Shown here in pieces: positions 6,993 through 13,512 of a DNA stretch of 13,512 bases. Numbering within the stretch: the first letter of the stretch is position 1; every line of letters begins with the position of its first letter. The stretch is from assembly GCA_023434855.1 (NCBI GenBank), contig JAEYSJ010000277.1, forward strand, positions 1 through 13,512, given 5' to 3'. A program made the position numbers and the translations under genes. Source of the DNA: Bacillota bacterium (GTDB lineage: Bacteria; Bacillota_C; Negativicutes; JAEYSJ01). The notes beneath the pieces are model-generated. The model saw nothing but the letters and a program-made list of their open reading frames with translations. It ran no database searches and was not told the DNA's origin.

Positions 6993-7157
6993 ATGGATAA
7001 AAAAGGATGGAGTAAGCCCCAGGTTAAAGAATTAGATGTATTGATGACCGAGATTATACCTGAATTAGTTGTTGGTGCAACAGCATTAGCGGAATTTATT
7101 CATAATCTTTTTAAGTCAAGTGATAAAAGTACGCTGAGTCCGTTAAAAACTTCATAA
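6993..7157 (+). CDS. RiPP precursor peptide A2, paralogue of A1
   Basis: This is a 54-aa gene below common length cut-offs. ATG 6993 follows AAGGAG (6977-6982). Its first 20 residues align with A1 without gaps: W6-S-K-P9-Q-V-K-E-L14-D-V-L-M-T19-E20, giving the same leader motif and T-E end. The putative core (34 aa) begins IIPELVVGATALAEF. It has no Asp or Glu at core positions 7-9 (E4 and E14 are the first acids), so a canonical lasso ring is not possible with this cut site. The helix L32-A-E-F35-I36-x-x-L39-F40 repeats the A1 spacing L-x-[DE]-F-[VI]-x-x-L-[LF], followed in both by an Asp four residues on. It ends K-T-S, with the same C-terminal Ser as A1. A strong terminator follows. Probable substrate of the B1/B2/kinase set upstream. 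Confidence 0.82.
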   Translation: MDKKGWSKPQVKELDVLMTEIIPELVVGATALAEFIHNLFKSSDKSTLSPLKTS

Positions 7158-7212
7158 TTAAAAAGATTTTTGGGCAGTTATTAATAAAATTTATAATTGC
7201 CTAACGAAGTGT

Positions 7213-7258
7213 AACTATAAGCTAAGTGGATTCACTTCCATTTAGCTTATAGTTTTTT
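7213..7258 (+). terminator. strong intrinsic terminator after precursor A2
   Basis: An 18-nt arm starting AACTATAAGC (7213-7230) pairs with 7237-7254 around a 6-nt loop, with a single G-T wobble. A T run (7253-7258) follows. It marks the end of the RiPP cluster. Confidence 0.85.
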
Positions 7259-7562
7259 AAAAAATTGCAAATCTCATTATTTTTTTTGAATGGAGCCATC
7301 GTTTTTAGAACGATTTATTGGAGTTATAATACTACTTTATCCTGGTGAAGCTGATATAGATAAGGTCAAAACCGTTATACAGTATATATGACCATTAAGC
7401 TAATATTTTGATATTTAAAACAAATATATTAGTATATATAAAGGGCCTTGCTATATAATTCATTTGTTCTCATAATTATTCACGGAATTTGAACAGATTA
7501 TTTGATATATCACAGGTATTCTTAACTCGTAATAATGTAATTATTATACAGAATTAACAATC

Positions 7563-7608
7563 CATCCCCCATTTGGGGGATGTAAATTAATGAATTTTAT
7601 GTTATTAT
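7563..7608 (+). promoter_or_regulatory. perfect inverted repeat plus -10, possible activator-dependent promoter
   Basis: CATCCCCC (7563-7570) and GGGGGATG (7575-7582) form a perfect 8-bp inverted repeat around ATTT; the GC-rich arms stand out in AT-rich DNA. A -10-like TATTAT lies at 7603-7608, with no good -35. If transcription starts near 7615, the repeat is centred at about -42.5, where LuxR-type activators commonly bind. It lies 88 bp before the LuxR-type gene. No T run follows directly, so it is a poor terminator. Confidence 0.45.
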
Positions 7609-7669
7609 ATGGAAAAAGATATATGTGAGCCTGATATCTAAACTCCTGTAAACCGTTGGAGGAATCTAA

Positions 7670-7972
7670 ATGAAAAAGACGAACAGTGATTCTATTGTGC
7701 TAGACTTGAAAACAACGAACAAAGCTTTTACACAACGAGAAAAAGAGGTTATCCAACTATTGGCATTAGGCAAAACGAACAAGGAAATTGCCAAATTGCT
7801 GTTTATAAGTTCAGAGACAGTAAAAAGCCACATTAAGAATTTATTTCGTAAGACTAATACATGTTCACGTACTGCTTTAATTGCTAAATCTTTAGCTTTT
7901 TCTACGAATTCTACAGATGAATCAAAACATCTCTATCAAATTGTAGAACTAATTGATAATACTGGGTGTTAA
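7670..7972 (+). CDS. LuxR/GerE-type HTH transcriptional regulator (HTH domain only)
   Basis: This 100-aa protein is essentially one LuxR-family DNA-binding domain. T-Q-R-E-K-E-V-I-Q-L-L-A-L-G-K-T-N-K-E-I-A (21-41) leads into I-S-S-E-T-V-K-S-H-I-K-N-L-F-R-K (46-61), the recognition helix being about 49-59, as in GerE or response-regulator output domains. There is no receiver, autoinducer-binding or ATPase domain, so it acts without an obvious built-in sensor, like GerE. About 20 polar residues precede the domain and about 20 follow. ATG 7670 follows GGAGGA (7658-7663) by 6 nt. The gene stands alone between its own promoter region and terminator, next to the RiPP cluster. Regulating itself or the cluster is plausible but unproven. 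Confidence 0.88.
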   Translation: MKKTNSDSIVLDLKTTNKAFTQREKEVIQLLALGKTNKEIAKLLFISSETVKSHIKNLFRKTNTCSRTALIAKSLAFSTNSTDESKHLYQIVELIDNTGC

Positions 7973-8004
7973 TAGAGCACGGCGATTTTTGCTACAACAT
8001 AAGG

Positions 8005-8031
8005 GATTTGGCATTAAGCCAAGTCTTTTTT
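8005..8031 (+). terminator. intrinsic terminator after LuxR-type gene
   Basis: GATTTGGC (8005-8012) pairs with GCCAAGTC (8018-8025), with one wobble, around ATTAA. A T run (8026-8031) follows. It lies 32 bp after the stop codon. Confidence 0.8.
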
Positions 8032-8066
8032 ATTTTAAATTAAGCAATTCCCTGAAAGTCACAGAT

Positions 8067-8094
8067 TTGTCATATTTTATATATACAATATAAA
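8067..8094 (+). promoter_or_regulatory. candidate sigma-A promoter for the DUF5648-repeat protein
   Basis: TTGTCA (8067-8072) and TATAAA (8089-8094) are separated by 16 bp. A start near 8101 would leave a leader of about 114 nt before ATG 8215. That leader contains a second purine-rich AAAGGAG site (about 8149-8155) ahead of an in-frame TTG at 8167. Confidence 0.5.
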
Positions 8095-8214
8095 CAGTCT
8101 GGTATATGGAAATATAAAATTGAATGGCAGGTGATGGTGGCGGTTTAAAGGAGAAATATTTATTTTTTGGTAAATAATGTGTCAATAGTAAATAGGCCGA
8201 AGGAGGATGTATCT

Positions 8215-9066
8215 ATGAGAAAAATCATTTCTTTGCTAATGCTATGCGCATTCGTCCTTTGTTTTAGTGTAAGCGCGTATGCTTCACCTCAACCGGGAAC
8301 AGTACCCCTTTACCGCTATCGCAGCAGTTCAAATCCGGATCATTTCTTTACAACGAATTTCGATGAACTTGGCAATGGTAATGACGATTATATTGCGGAA
8401 GGTATCCAATGCTATGTTTTTGCCTCGCCGCAACCGGGGACAGTACCCCTATACAGATATCGTGGCGGTCCCGACCATTTCTATACAACTGATTTTAACG
8501 AGCTTGGTAACGGTAGAGAAGGATATATATCGGAAGGCATCCAATGCTATGTTTTTGCCTCACAACAACCGGGAACAGTACCCCTTTACAGATATCGGAA
8601 TAACCAATACCAGGGTCATTTTTATACAACTAATTTTTATGAGCTTGGCAATGGCAAAAACGGATATGTATTGGAAGGTATAATGTGCTATGTATATCCC
8701 GTCCGCTATTACGATGATGATTCCAATTGGCGCCGGACTCACTATGGGGATTATGAGTCAGATAAATACTTATCCTTTAGGTGGCATGATCGCTATGATT
8801 CCATGCGGGAGCATCATCATTTAGAGCGCATGTATGATCACGAATGGGAGCGGAGATTTCCTGGATCCCGCGCTTACAGGTGGCATAGTGATCAAGGATT
8901 CTGGCACCATGGACATCATGTTACTGATGCAATGTTCTTCTACAATAGTAATGATGAATTGACTAGCATTGGTTATATGGCCAATGGGGTGTTCATCCAT
9001 TTTAGGGAAGACCATGAATCTTACGAAAATCACGATTCCTTCTTCTTATCCTGGTTCAGACACTGA
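8215..9066 (+). CDS. secreted protein with three DUF5648-type repeats and a His-rich C-terminal region
   Basis: This 283-aa protein starts at ATG 8215, 8 nt after AGGAGG (8201-8206). The preceding 16 in-frame codons from TTG 8167 would bury the signal peptide. Residues 1-23 (MRKIISLLM...SAYA) form a Sec signal peptide with probable cleavage after A-Y-A. Three tandem repeats follow at about 27-73, 74-118 and 119-162. Each runs P-G-T-V-P-L-Y-R-Y-R, then H-F-[FY]-T-T-[ND]-F-x-E-L-G-N-G, then E-G-I-x-C-Y-V, matching the DUF5648 lectin-like or beta-propeller-like repeat family. Residues 167-283 differ: rich in His (15 in about 117), Arg, Asp and aromatic residues, and I recognise no family there. 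No anchor or sorting motif is seen, so it is probably released or loosely wall-bound. Its link to the RiPP cluster is only proximity. Confidence 0.8.
   Translation: MRKIISLLMLCAFVLCFSVSAYASPQPGTVPLYRYRSSSNPDHFFTTNFDELGNGNDDYIAEGIQCYVFASPQPGTVPLYRYRGGPDHFYTTDFNELGNGREGYISEGIQCYVFASQQPGTVPLYRYRNNQYQGHFYTTNFYELGNGKNGYVLEGIMCYVYPVRYYDDDSNWRRTHYGDYESDKYLSFRWHDRYDSMREHHHLERMYDHEWERRFPGSRAYRWHSDQGFWHHGHHVTDAMFFYNSNDELTSIGYMANGVFIHFREDHESYENHDSFFLSWFRH
8293..8700 (+). repeat. three tandem repeats within the DUF5648-type gene
   Basis: Repeat units at 8293-8433, 8434-8568 and 8569-8700 (47, 45 and 44 codons) encode the P-G-T-V-P-L-Y-R-Y-R ... C-Y-V modules. The DNA is also similar: the GGNACAGTACCCCT stretch recurs at the start of each unit, which suggests recent duplication or gene conversion. 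Confidence 0.85.
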
Positions 9067-9132
9067 TGCTGAATTATGAACAGGGGTAGTATGAGTATCA
9101 GTATATTAATGTGCCTAGATATGTAGATGTAA

Positions 9133-9181
9133 AAAAGCGTAAGTTTACACCAACTTTGTGCTGGTGCAAACTTACGCTTTT
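9133..9181. terminator. long hairpin, probably bidirectional terminator
   Basis: The 20-nt arm AAAAGCGTAAGTTTACACCA (9133-9152) pairs with 9162-9181 with a single mismatch, around a 9-nt loop. A runs precede it and T residues follow, so it can work in both directions. It lies 67 bp after the repeat-protein gene. Confidence 0.8.
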
Positions 9182-9298
9182 AATCATGTAACTCCCTATT
9201 TAATGAATTGGAAATTGTTATAGCTTATTAAAGGAATTATGTCAAAAGCGAAGAACAATTTATCATAGTTTGTCTAATATATGAAAGGGGTACATCTT

Positions 9299-11251
9299 AT
9301 GAGTATGAGATTTAAATTAAATATGGCTTTCGGTTTGATTGCTGTTATTTCAGTTCTGTCGGTATCATTAGTGATGTACCACTATAATGCGGCAGAATAT
9401 CGCAATAATGCATTTGAGTCAAATAGTCAAATGGCTGTTGCTGTTAGCCGTCAGATTGATATGTTGTTACTTGAGCGTATTAATCTGCTAAAAGCTGCAA
9501 GCGATTTTCCCGATATAGTGTCAATGGATACCGATCGTCAGCTTCCCGTAATGCAGTCAATTGCCGGTAAATATAAAGATATGGGCAGTATTATCGTAGC
9601 TGACACAAATGGCCAACAGACTGTCCGGACAATAGGAACACTTGCCAGTATCGCAGACAGGGACTATTTTAAGGAGATTAAAAAAGGCGCGCCATATGTG
9701 ATAAGTGAAGTGTTGATCGCCAAAGGAACAGGCAAATCTTCCTTGGTTTTAGCTGTTCCTATTAAAAATGGTCAACCAATGAAGGGCGTTCTGCTCGGGG
9801 TTTTGGATTTACAGGAAATCAGCGATACAGTTAGTGCAATGAAGCTGAAACAAAACGGCTATGTATTTTTGACAGATCGCAGCGGCAAGGTTGTTACCCA
9901 CCCTGATAAAAGCCTTGTTCAAGAACAACGGCAATTAGCGGATTTAGAACCGGTGCGGCGCGCTCTTGCCGGCGAAACAGGCTCTACCCAGTATATACTT
10001 GAGGGAACAGAGAAAGTCGCTGGTTTTTCTCCGGTTACATTAACAGGATGGGCGACGGTAGTGCAAATCCCGGCGACAGAAGTATTGGCAGCCCTGAATA
10101 AATCAAAAAATACAATAATTATTATCATGCTCCTTACCTGTTTACTGGCGATAGTGGTTGGCCATTTTCTGGCAACATCGTTTATTCGGCCATTGAATGA
10201 TTTGATTGACACCGCTGAAGCTTTGGCAGAAGGTGATCTAACGCGACAGTTGGCAGGGACAGGTAAGGATGAGATTGGCAAACTTACAGCAAGTTTCATC
10301 ATGATGACAAATAATCTGCGGCGCCTGACGGAACAAATCAGCCGGGTGTCCAGTGAGGTTTTATCAGGAGCTACGACCATAAACACCGCTTGTAGAGAAA
10401 CGACGGTCGCCATCGAAGATATTTCGGTTATTAGTCGGCAATTAGCTGATTCGGCGGAAAAGCAGCAGACAGAGGTCAATCAGATTTCCCTTGCCATGAA
10501 TAATGTGAGCAGCTTTATGGGAGAAGTGTCTAGCCAGGCTAAGGAAACAAATCAGTTTGCCCAACAAGCAGCCGCCGCTTCCAAGACAGGAAAAGCAGCT
10601 ACTGACAATGCGATAGCAGCTATGTCCGATCTCAACAGTGAAGTGCAAAAAACAAGTTCAATTGTAGAGCAGTTAGGCAATAGAAGCGTAGAAATAGGCA
10701 CAATTCTTGGCGTAATTTCCGGGATTGCCAACCAGACCAACCTTTTGGCGTTAAATGCGGCAATTGAAGCAGCCAGATCAGGCGAGCAGGGGCGAGGGTT
10801 TGCGGTTGTTGCGGAAGAAATACGCAAACTTGCGGAACAATCGCAGTCAGCAGCCTGTCAGATTGATGAGATCGTCCGCCAAATACAGCAAGATACTGGG
10901 AATGCTGTTGAAGCGATGCACAGCAGCCTGTCAATGGTAAATAACGGGGTAGAGGTTGTTAATCAGGCCGGTCAGTTATTGCAAGCCATAGACGAAAGCG
11001 TCGCCGGCAGTGTGGGAATGGCTGAGGAGATTCTTACGGCAGTCGTTCAGCAGGAGAATAATATAATACAAATCACGCACAAAGTTAATGAACTGGCTCA
11101 TATTGCCGAGGCAAACACTGAAAACATTCAGCGTGTTGCCGACGATACTCAGGGAGCTTCCGCAGCTGCACAGGAAGTGCTTGTTTTGGCAGAATCATTA
11201 AAGCAAATGGCTGTTACATTAACTTCAGCGGTAGAAAAGTTTAAGCAATAA
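9299..11251 (+). CDS. methyl-accepting chemotaxis protein, double-Cache-like sensor
   Basis: This 650-aa transmembrane chemoreceptor starts at ATG 9299, 8 nt after AAAGGGG (9284-9290); ATG 9281 precedes that site. TM1 is about residues 6-26. An extracellular region of about 240 residues resembles a dCache_1 domain (R-D-Y-F-K-E-I-K-K-G-x-P-Y-V-I-S-E-V, then L-V-L-A-V-P-I). TM2 is about 273-294, then HAMP (I-R-P-L-N-D-L to about 345) and a long signalling coiled coil. The hairpin tip has the conserved [32 protein letters not shown] (about 476-507), where CheA and CheW bind. I do not see the R-x-W-Y pattern of amino-acid-binding Cache domains, so the ligand is unknown. It ends V-E-K-F-K-Q, as many MCPs do. 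Confidence 0.93.
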   Translation: MSMRFKLNMAFGLIAVISVLSVSLVMYHYNAAEYRNNAFESNSQMAVAVSRQIDMLLLERINLLKAASDFPDIVSMDTDRQLPVMQSIAGKYKDMGSIIVADTNGQQTVRTIGTLASIADRDYFKEIKKGAPYVISEVLIAKGTGKSSLVLAVPIKNGQPMKGVLLGVLDLQEISDTVSAMKLKQNGYVFLTDRSGKVVTHPDKSLVQEQRQLADLEPVRRALAGETGSTQYILEGTEKVAGFSPVTLTGWATVVQIPATEVLAALNKSKNTIIIIMLLTCLLAIVVGHFLATSFIRPLNDLIDTAEALAEGDLTRQLAGTGKDEIGKLTASFIMMTNNLRRLTEQISRVSSEVLSGATTINTACRETTVAIEDISVISRQLADSAEKQQTEVNQISLAMNNVSSFMGEVSSQAKETNQFAQQAAAASKTGKAATDNAIAAMSDLNSEVQKTSSIVEQLGNRSVEIGTILGVISGIANQTNLLALNAAIEAARSGEQGRGFAVVAEEIRKLAEQSQSAACQIDEIVRQIQQDTGNAVEAMHSSLSMVNNGVEVVNQAGQLLQAIDESVAGSVGMAEEILTAVVQQENNIIQITHKVNELAHIAEANTENIQRVADDTQGASAAAQEVLVLAESLKQMAVTLTSAVEKFKQ

Positions 11252-11274
11252 AGCAAGAGAGTTACGAAGGTTTT

Positions 11275-11299
11275 AAGCCGTGAATTCACGGCTTTTTTC
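11275..11299 (+). terminator. intrinsic terminator after first chemoreceptor
   Basis: AAGCCGTG-AATT-CACGGCTT (11275-11294) is a perfect 8-bp stem with a 4-nt loop, followed by T-rich DNA (11293-11298 and beyond). It lies 23 bp after the stop, so the two receptors are separate transcripts. Confidence 0.88.
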
Positions 11300-11433
11300 T
11301 TTTTTAATTTCCTTTGGCATTTTTGTCTAAAGATGATTAAGTTTTTATTTGTAATTACTTTTCACAAGCAGGTATATAGCAAAAAAAGTCGAATTAGTAA
11401 GTATTATGCTGTATTTGGTAAGGAGTGGTTGTA

Positions 11434-13413
11434 TTGGCAATCAGTATTAAACAGAAATTAATTGTCTACATTACATTAGTCATTATCCTAGCTGTAGTAT
11501 TAGTAACCATACCAGCGGTGTATTTTTATTCGGATTACATGGTAAAAACACATGAGAAGCAGGTAACAATCGGGATGGACGGTTTCAATGCCATTTTAGA
11601 AAATTATAAGACTGAAGCTGCGAATTATGCGACGATCTTTGCCCAGCATCCCGGGGTCATCAGAGCTGTGGAAGCAAGGGATGGAGCCGCTATAGTGAGG
11701 ATTCTTGGGCCATTGGCTAAAGATGCCAGACTTGATTCTGTTACCATAGCGGATGAAAAAGGTATCGTGATTGCACGAACTCATGACCAGAAAACTGGCG
11801 ATAGTGTGGTCAATCAGGCCAATGTGCAAATGGCCCTTAAGGGGACTGTATTTACTGCCATCGAACCGGGTACTGTTGTTAAGTTATCAGTCCGGGCAGG
11901 CGCTCCGGTAAGGAATGAACAGGGGCGGATTATCGGGGTAATTACACCAGGCTATAACGCCAGCAGGGATGAAATCGTTGATCGGGTTAAGCAAATGTTT
12001 GGGGTGGAGGCATCGCTGTTTTTAGGTGATGAACGGGTTGCTACTACTATCATGATGGATGGAAAACGGGAAAATGGCACGAAAGTAAACCCGGCAGTAG
12101 CGGACAAAGTGCTTAAACAAGGTGAGAAATATATCGGCCATGCTGATATTCTCGGTAAGGAATATATGACGGCATATCTGCCGCTGCTGGGAGCTGACAA
12201 AAATCCCCTGGGGATAGTATCTGCCGGCCTGGATATTGAAGGATTAAATAAAGGAAAGCGGCAGATGATATTTACTATCTGCCTGATTGCCCTCTGCGCT
12301 CTCGGTATAGGGGTTATTTTCACCTTTTTGTTGGCCAGAAGTATGACAAATCCTATTATTCAGTTAGTGGATGTCGTTGGCAAGGTTGCGGCAGGGGATC
12401 TTACCCAAAATGTGAGTGTTGGTTCAAAGGACGAAATTGGTCTCATGGCCGGCAGTTTTAATAATATGGTTGGACAATTACGGGGGATTGTACTAAAAGT
12501 GAGCGGTTTGTCGCAGACGCTGGCGGCATCCAGCGAACAGTTTACTGCCAGCACGCAGCAGTCGGCAGAAGCTGCTAATCAAATAGCAGTCTCAATTACG
12601 GAAATTGCCCGGGGTACTGAGAAACAGTCGGATTCGGCAGCAAAAATTCACTCCGCCGCCCAAGCGACGTCAACAAGTACACAGCAAATATCAGCAACTG
12701 TGACTGAGGTTGCCACAGTGGCCCAAAATACGTCGCAGGAAGCGGAACGAGGCCGGCAGATGGTTGAAGAAGCGATGGATCAGATGAATCAAATCGGCCA
12801 GGGGTCGGAAGCGGTCCAAGCCGTTATTACAGAACTTGTGAAGGGCTCGCAGGAAATTAGCGAGATAGTGAACCTCATCTCGTCAATTGCCGGCCAGACA
12901 AATCTCCTTGCTCTCAATGCCGCTATCGAAGCGGCCAGAGCAGGGGAAAACGGCCGGGGTTTTGCAGTAGTGGCGGAAGAGGTTAGAAAATTAGCGGAAG
13001 AGTCGGAAAAAGCAGCGAAGCAGATAGGAGCGTTAATCCAACGGAATGAGGTGAATATGGGGCAAGCTGTTGCCGCAACTGAGGCGGGATCAGCAGGAGT
13101 CAAAGCAGGGATTGCAGCAGTGAGCTCGGCGAGTGAAACATTTAAGAAGATTGTTGAATCAATAGTCTGTCTTTCCGGTAGAATTGACGATTTCTCTGGG
13201 TCAATTGAACAAATTATCGTAGGCAATCAGACACTTGCAACATCAATAGGGGACATTGATAAGATTAGCAGAGAGAATGCCGGTGAAACCCAGACAGTAT
13301 CTGCCGCAACTGAGGAGCAATCGGCGTCAATGCAGGAAATAGCATCTTCCAGCCAAAGCCTGGCGCAATTAGCCCGGGACTTACAGGAGACAGTGGCAAA
13401 ATTCAAGGCGTAA
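11434..13413 (+). CDS. methyl-accepting chemotaxis protein, Cache-type sensor
   Basis: This 659-aa chemoreceptor uses TTG 11434, 8 nt after TAAGGAG (11419-11425); GTG 11425 overlaps that site. TM1 is about residues 8-31. The extracellular part (about 32-275) has a long first helix ([12 protein letters not shown]...), a first Cache module ([15 protein letters not shown], then [10 protein letters not shown]) and a second membrane-proximal segment ([10 protein letters not shown] to [10 protein letters not shown]). It looks like the Cache_3/dCache_3 group, and its ligand is unknown. TM2 is about 278-300, then HAMP to about 352. The signalling tip [32 protein letters not shown] is at about 486-517. 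[13 protein letters not shown] near the C-terminus is a typical methylation segment. Its sensor differs from the first receptor's, so this is not a recent duplicate. Confidence 0.93.
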   Translation: MAISIKQKLIVYITLVIILAVVLVTIPAVYFYSDYMVKTHEKQVTIGMDGFNAILENYKTEAANYATIFAQHPGVIRAVEARDGAAIVRILGPLAKDARLDSVTIADEKGIVIARTHDQKTGDSVVNQANVQMALKGTVFTAIEPGTVVKLSVRAGAPVRNEQGRIIGVITPGYNASRDEIVDRVKQMFGVEASLFLGDERVATTIMMDGKRENGTKVNPAVADKVLKQGEKYIGHADILGKEYMTAYLPLLGADKNPLGIVSAGLDIEGLNKGKRQMIFTICLIALCALGIGVIFTFLLARSMTNPIIQLVDVVGKVAAGDLTQNVSVGSKDEIGLMAGSFNNMVGQLRGIVLKVSGLSQTLAASSEQFTASTQQSAEAANQIAVSITEIARGTEKQSDSAAKIHSAAQATSTSTQQISATVTEVATVAQNTSQEAERGRQMVEEAMDQMNQIGQGSEAVQAVITELVKGSQEISEIVNLISSIAGQTNLLALNAAIEAARAGENGRGFAVVAEEVRKLAEESEKAAKQIGALIQRNEVNMGQAVAATEAGSAGVKAGIAAVSSASETFKKIVESIVCLSGRIDDFSGSIEQIIVGNQTLATSIGDIDKISRENAGETQTVSAATEEQSASMQEIASSSQSLAQLARDLQETVAKFKA

Positions 13414-13429
13414 ATTAGAGTTTTTTTAG

Positions 13430-13509
13430 CCACAGAGGACACAGAGTGGAACGGCACGTATATTTATGCGTACAATGTAACCCCTCTGCGTCCTCTGTGA
13501 CCTCTGTGG
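13430..13509. repeat. imperfect inverted repeat of CACAGAGG-type units at the window end
   Basis: CCACAGAGGACACAGAG (13430-13446) pairs with 13493-13509 with one mismatch. It can also pair over 16 nt with 13484-13499, again with one mismatch, because the right arm holds direct repeats of CCTCTGNG. The centre (13447-13483) is unrelated. Similar CCACAGAGGACACAGAG strings occur as dispersed intergenic repeats in many bacterial genomes, as far as I recall. It may also act as a terminator for the receptor gene, whose stop lies 17 bp upstream of the left arm. The element may continue past the window. Confidence 0.65.
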
Positions 13510-13512
13510 TTA

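Larger units (their letters stand above)
7158..7669. other. AT-rich gap between RiPP cluster and LuxR-type gene
   Basis: This 512-bp stretch holds the A2 terminator near its start and the inverted repeat and candidate -10 of the next gene near its end. In between (about 7260-7560) the DNA is strongly AT-rich and I see no gene, tRNA or mobile-element remnant. One 33-codon frame at 7290-7391 lacks a ribosome binding site and was not called. Confidence 0.6.

Noticed and set aside
7290..7391. 33-codon frame starting at ATG 7290
   Set aside because: There is no ribosome binding site; a T run lies directly before the ATG. No leader motif or recognisable family.
7563..7582. GC-rich inverted repeat read as a terminator
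   Set aside because: It has no following T run and lies far downstream of the A2 terminator; an operator is the better reading.
9229..9255. Possible sigma-D (flagellar) promoter before the first chemoreceptor: TAAA-N15-GCGAAGAA
   Set aside because: The -10 part matches the GCCGATAA consensus at only five of eight positions; too weak to annotate.

Overview
The window looks like the chromosome of a low-to-moderate GC, motile Gram-positive-lineage bacterium (Firmicutes). A sporomusa-like Negativicute would fit, but that is a guess. The grounds are strong AGGAGG-type ribosome binding sites, frequent TTG starts, AT-rich intergenic DNA with U-tract terminators, and two large methyl-accepting chemotaxis proteins.

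Layout: (1) 1-1213 is the end of a surface-polysaccharide precursor region, with the C-terminus of a dTDP-4-dehydrorhamnose reductase (rmlD) followed by galU. (2) 1409-7157 is a RiPP cluster of the paeninodin/lasso type, all on the + strand. In order it holds an N-type nucleotidyltransferase, an HPr-kinase-like peptide kinase (K), a PqqD-like leader-binding protein (B1), a transglutaminase-like leader peptidase (B2), a precursor peptide (A1), a terminator, an ABC exporter (D), and a second precursor (A2, 54 aa) followed by a strong terminator. K/B1 and B1/B2 overlap by 4 and 8 nt. (3) 7670-7972 encodes a stand-alone LuxR-type HTH protein with a perfect inverted repeat upstream. (4) 8215-9066 encodes a secreted protein with three tandem DUF5648-type repeats and a histidine-rich tail. 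(5) 9299-13413 holds two chemoreceptors with double-Cache-like sensor regions. The window closes with a long imperfect inverted repeat.

How the RiPP genes should work together, by family knowledge: B1 binds the W-x-K-P...L-D-V leader, B2 cuts the leader after the T-E pair, K phosphorylates the C-terminal serine, N may add further phosphate or nucleotide groups, and D exports the product. The odd point is that the window has no lasso cyclase (asparagine-synthetase-like C protein), and K-B1-B2 leave no gap where one was lost. The two precursors share the leader, a C-terminal K-x-S, and a core helix with identical spacing of hydrophobic residues. The A2 core lacks the acidic residue at positions 7-9 needed for a lasso ring. 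The cluster may therefore make linear, amphipathic, C-terminally phosphorylated peptides with lasso-type leader-processing enzymes. That is inference, and it is the main candidate for an undescribed system here.
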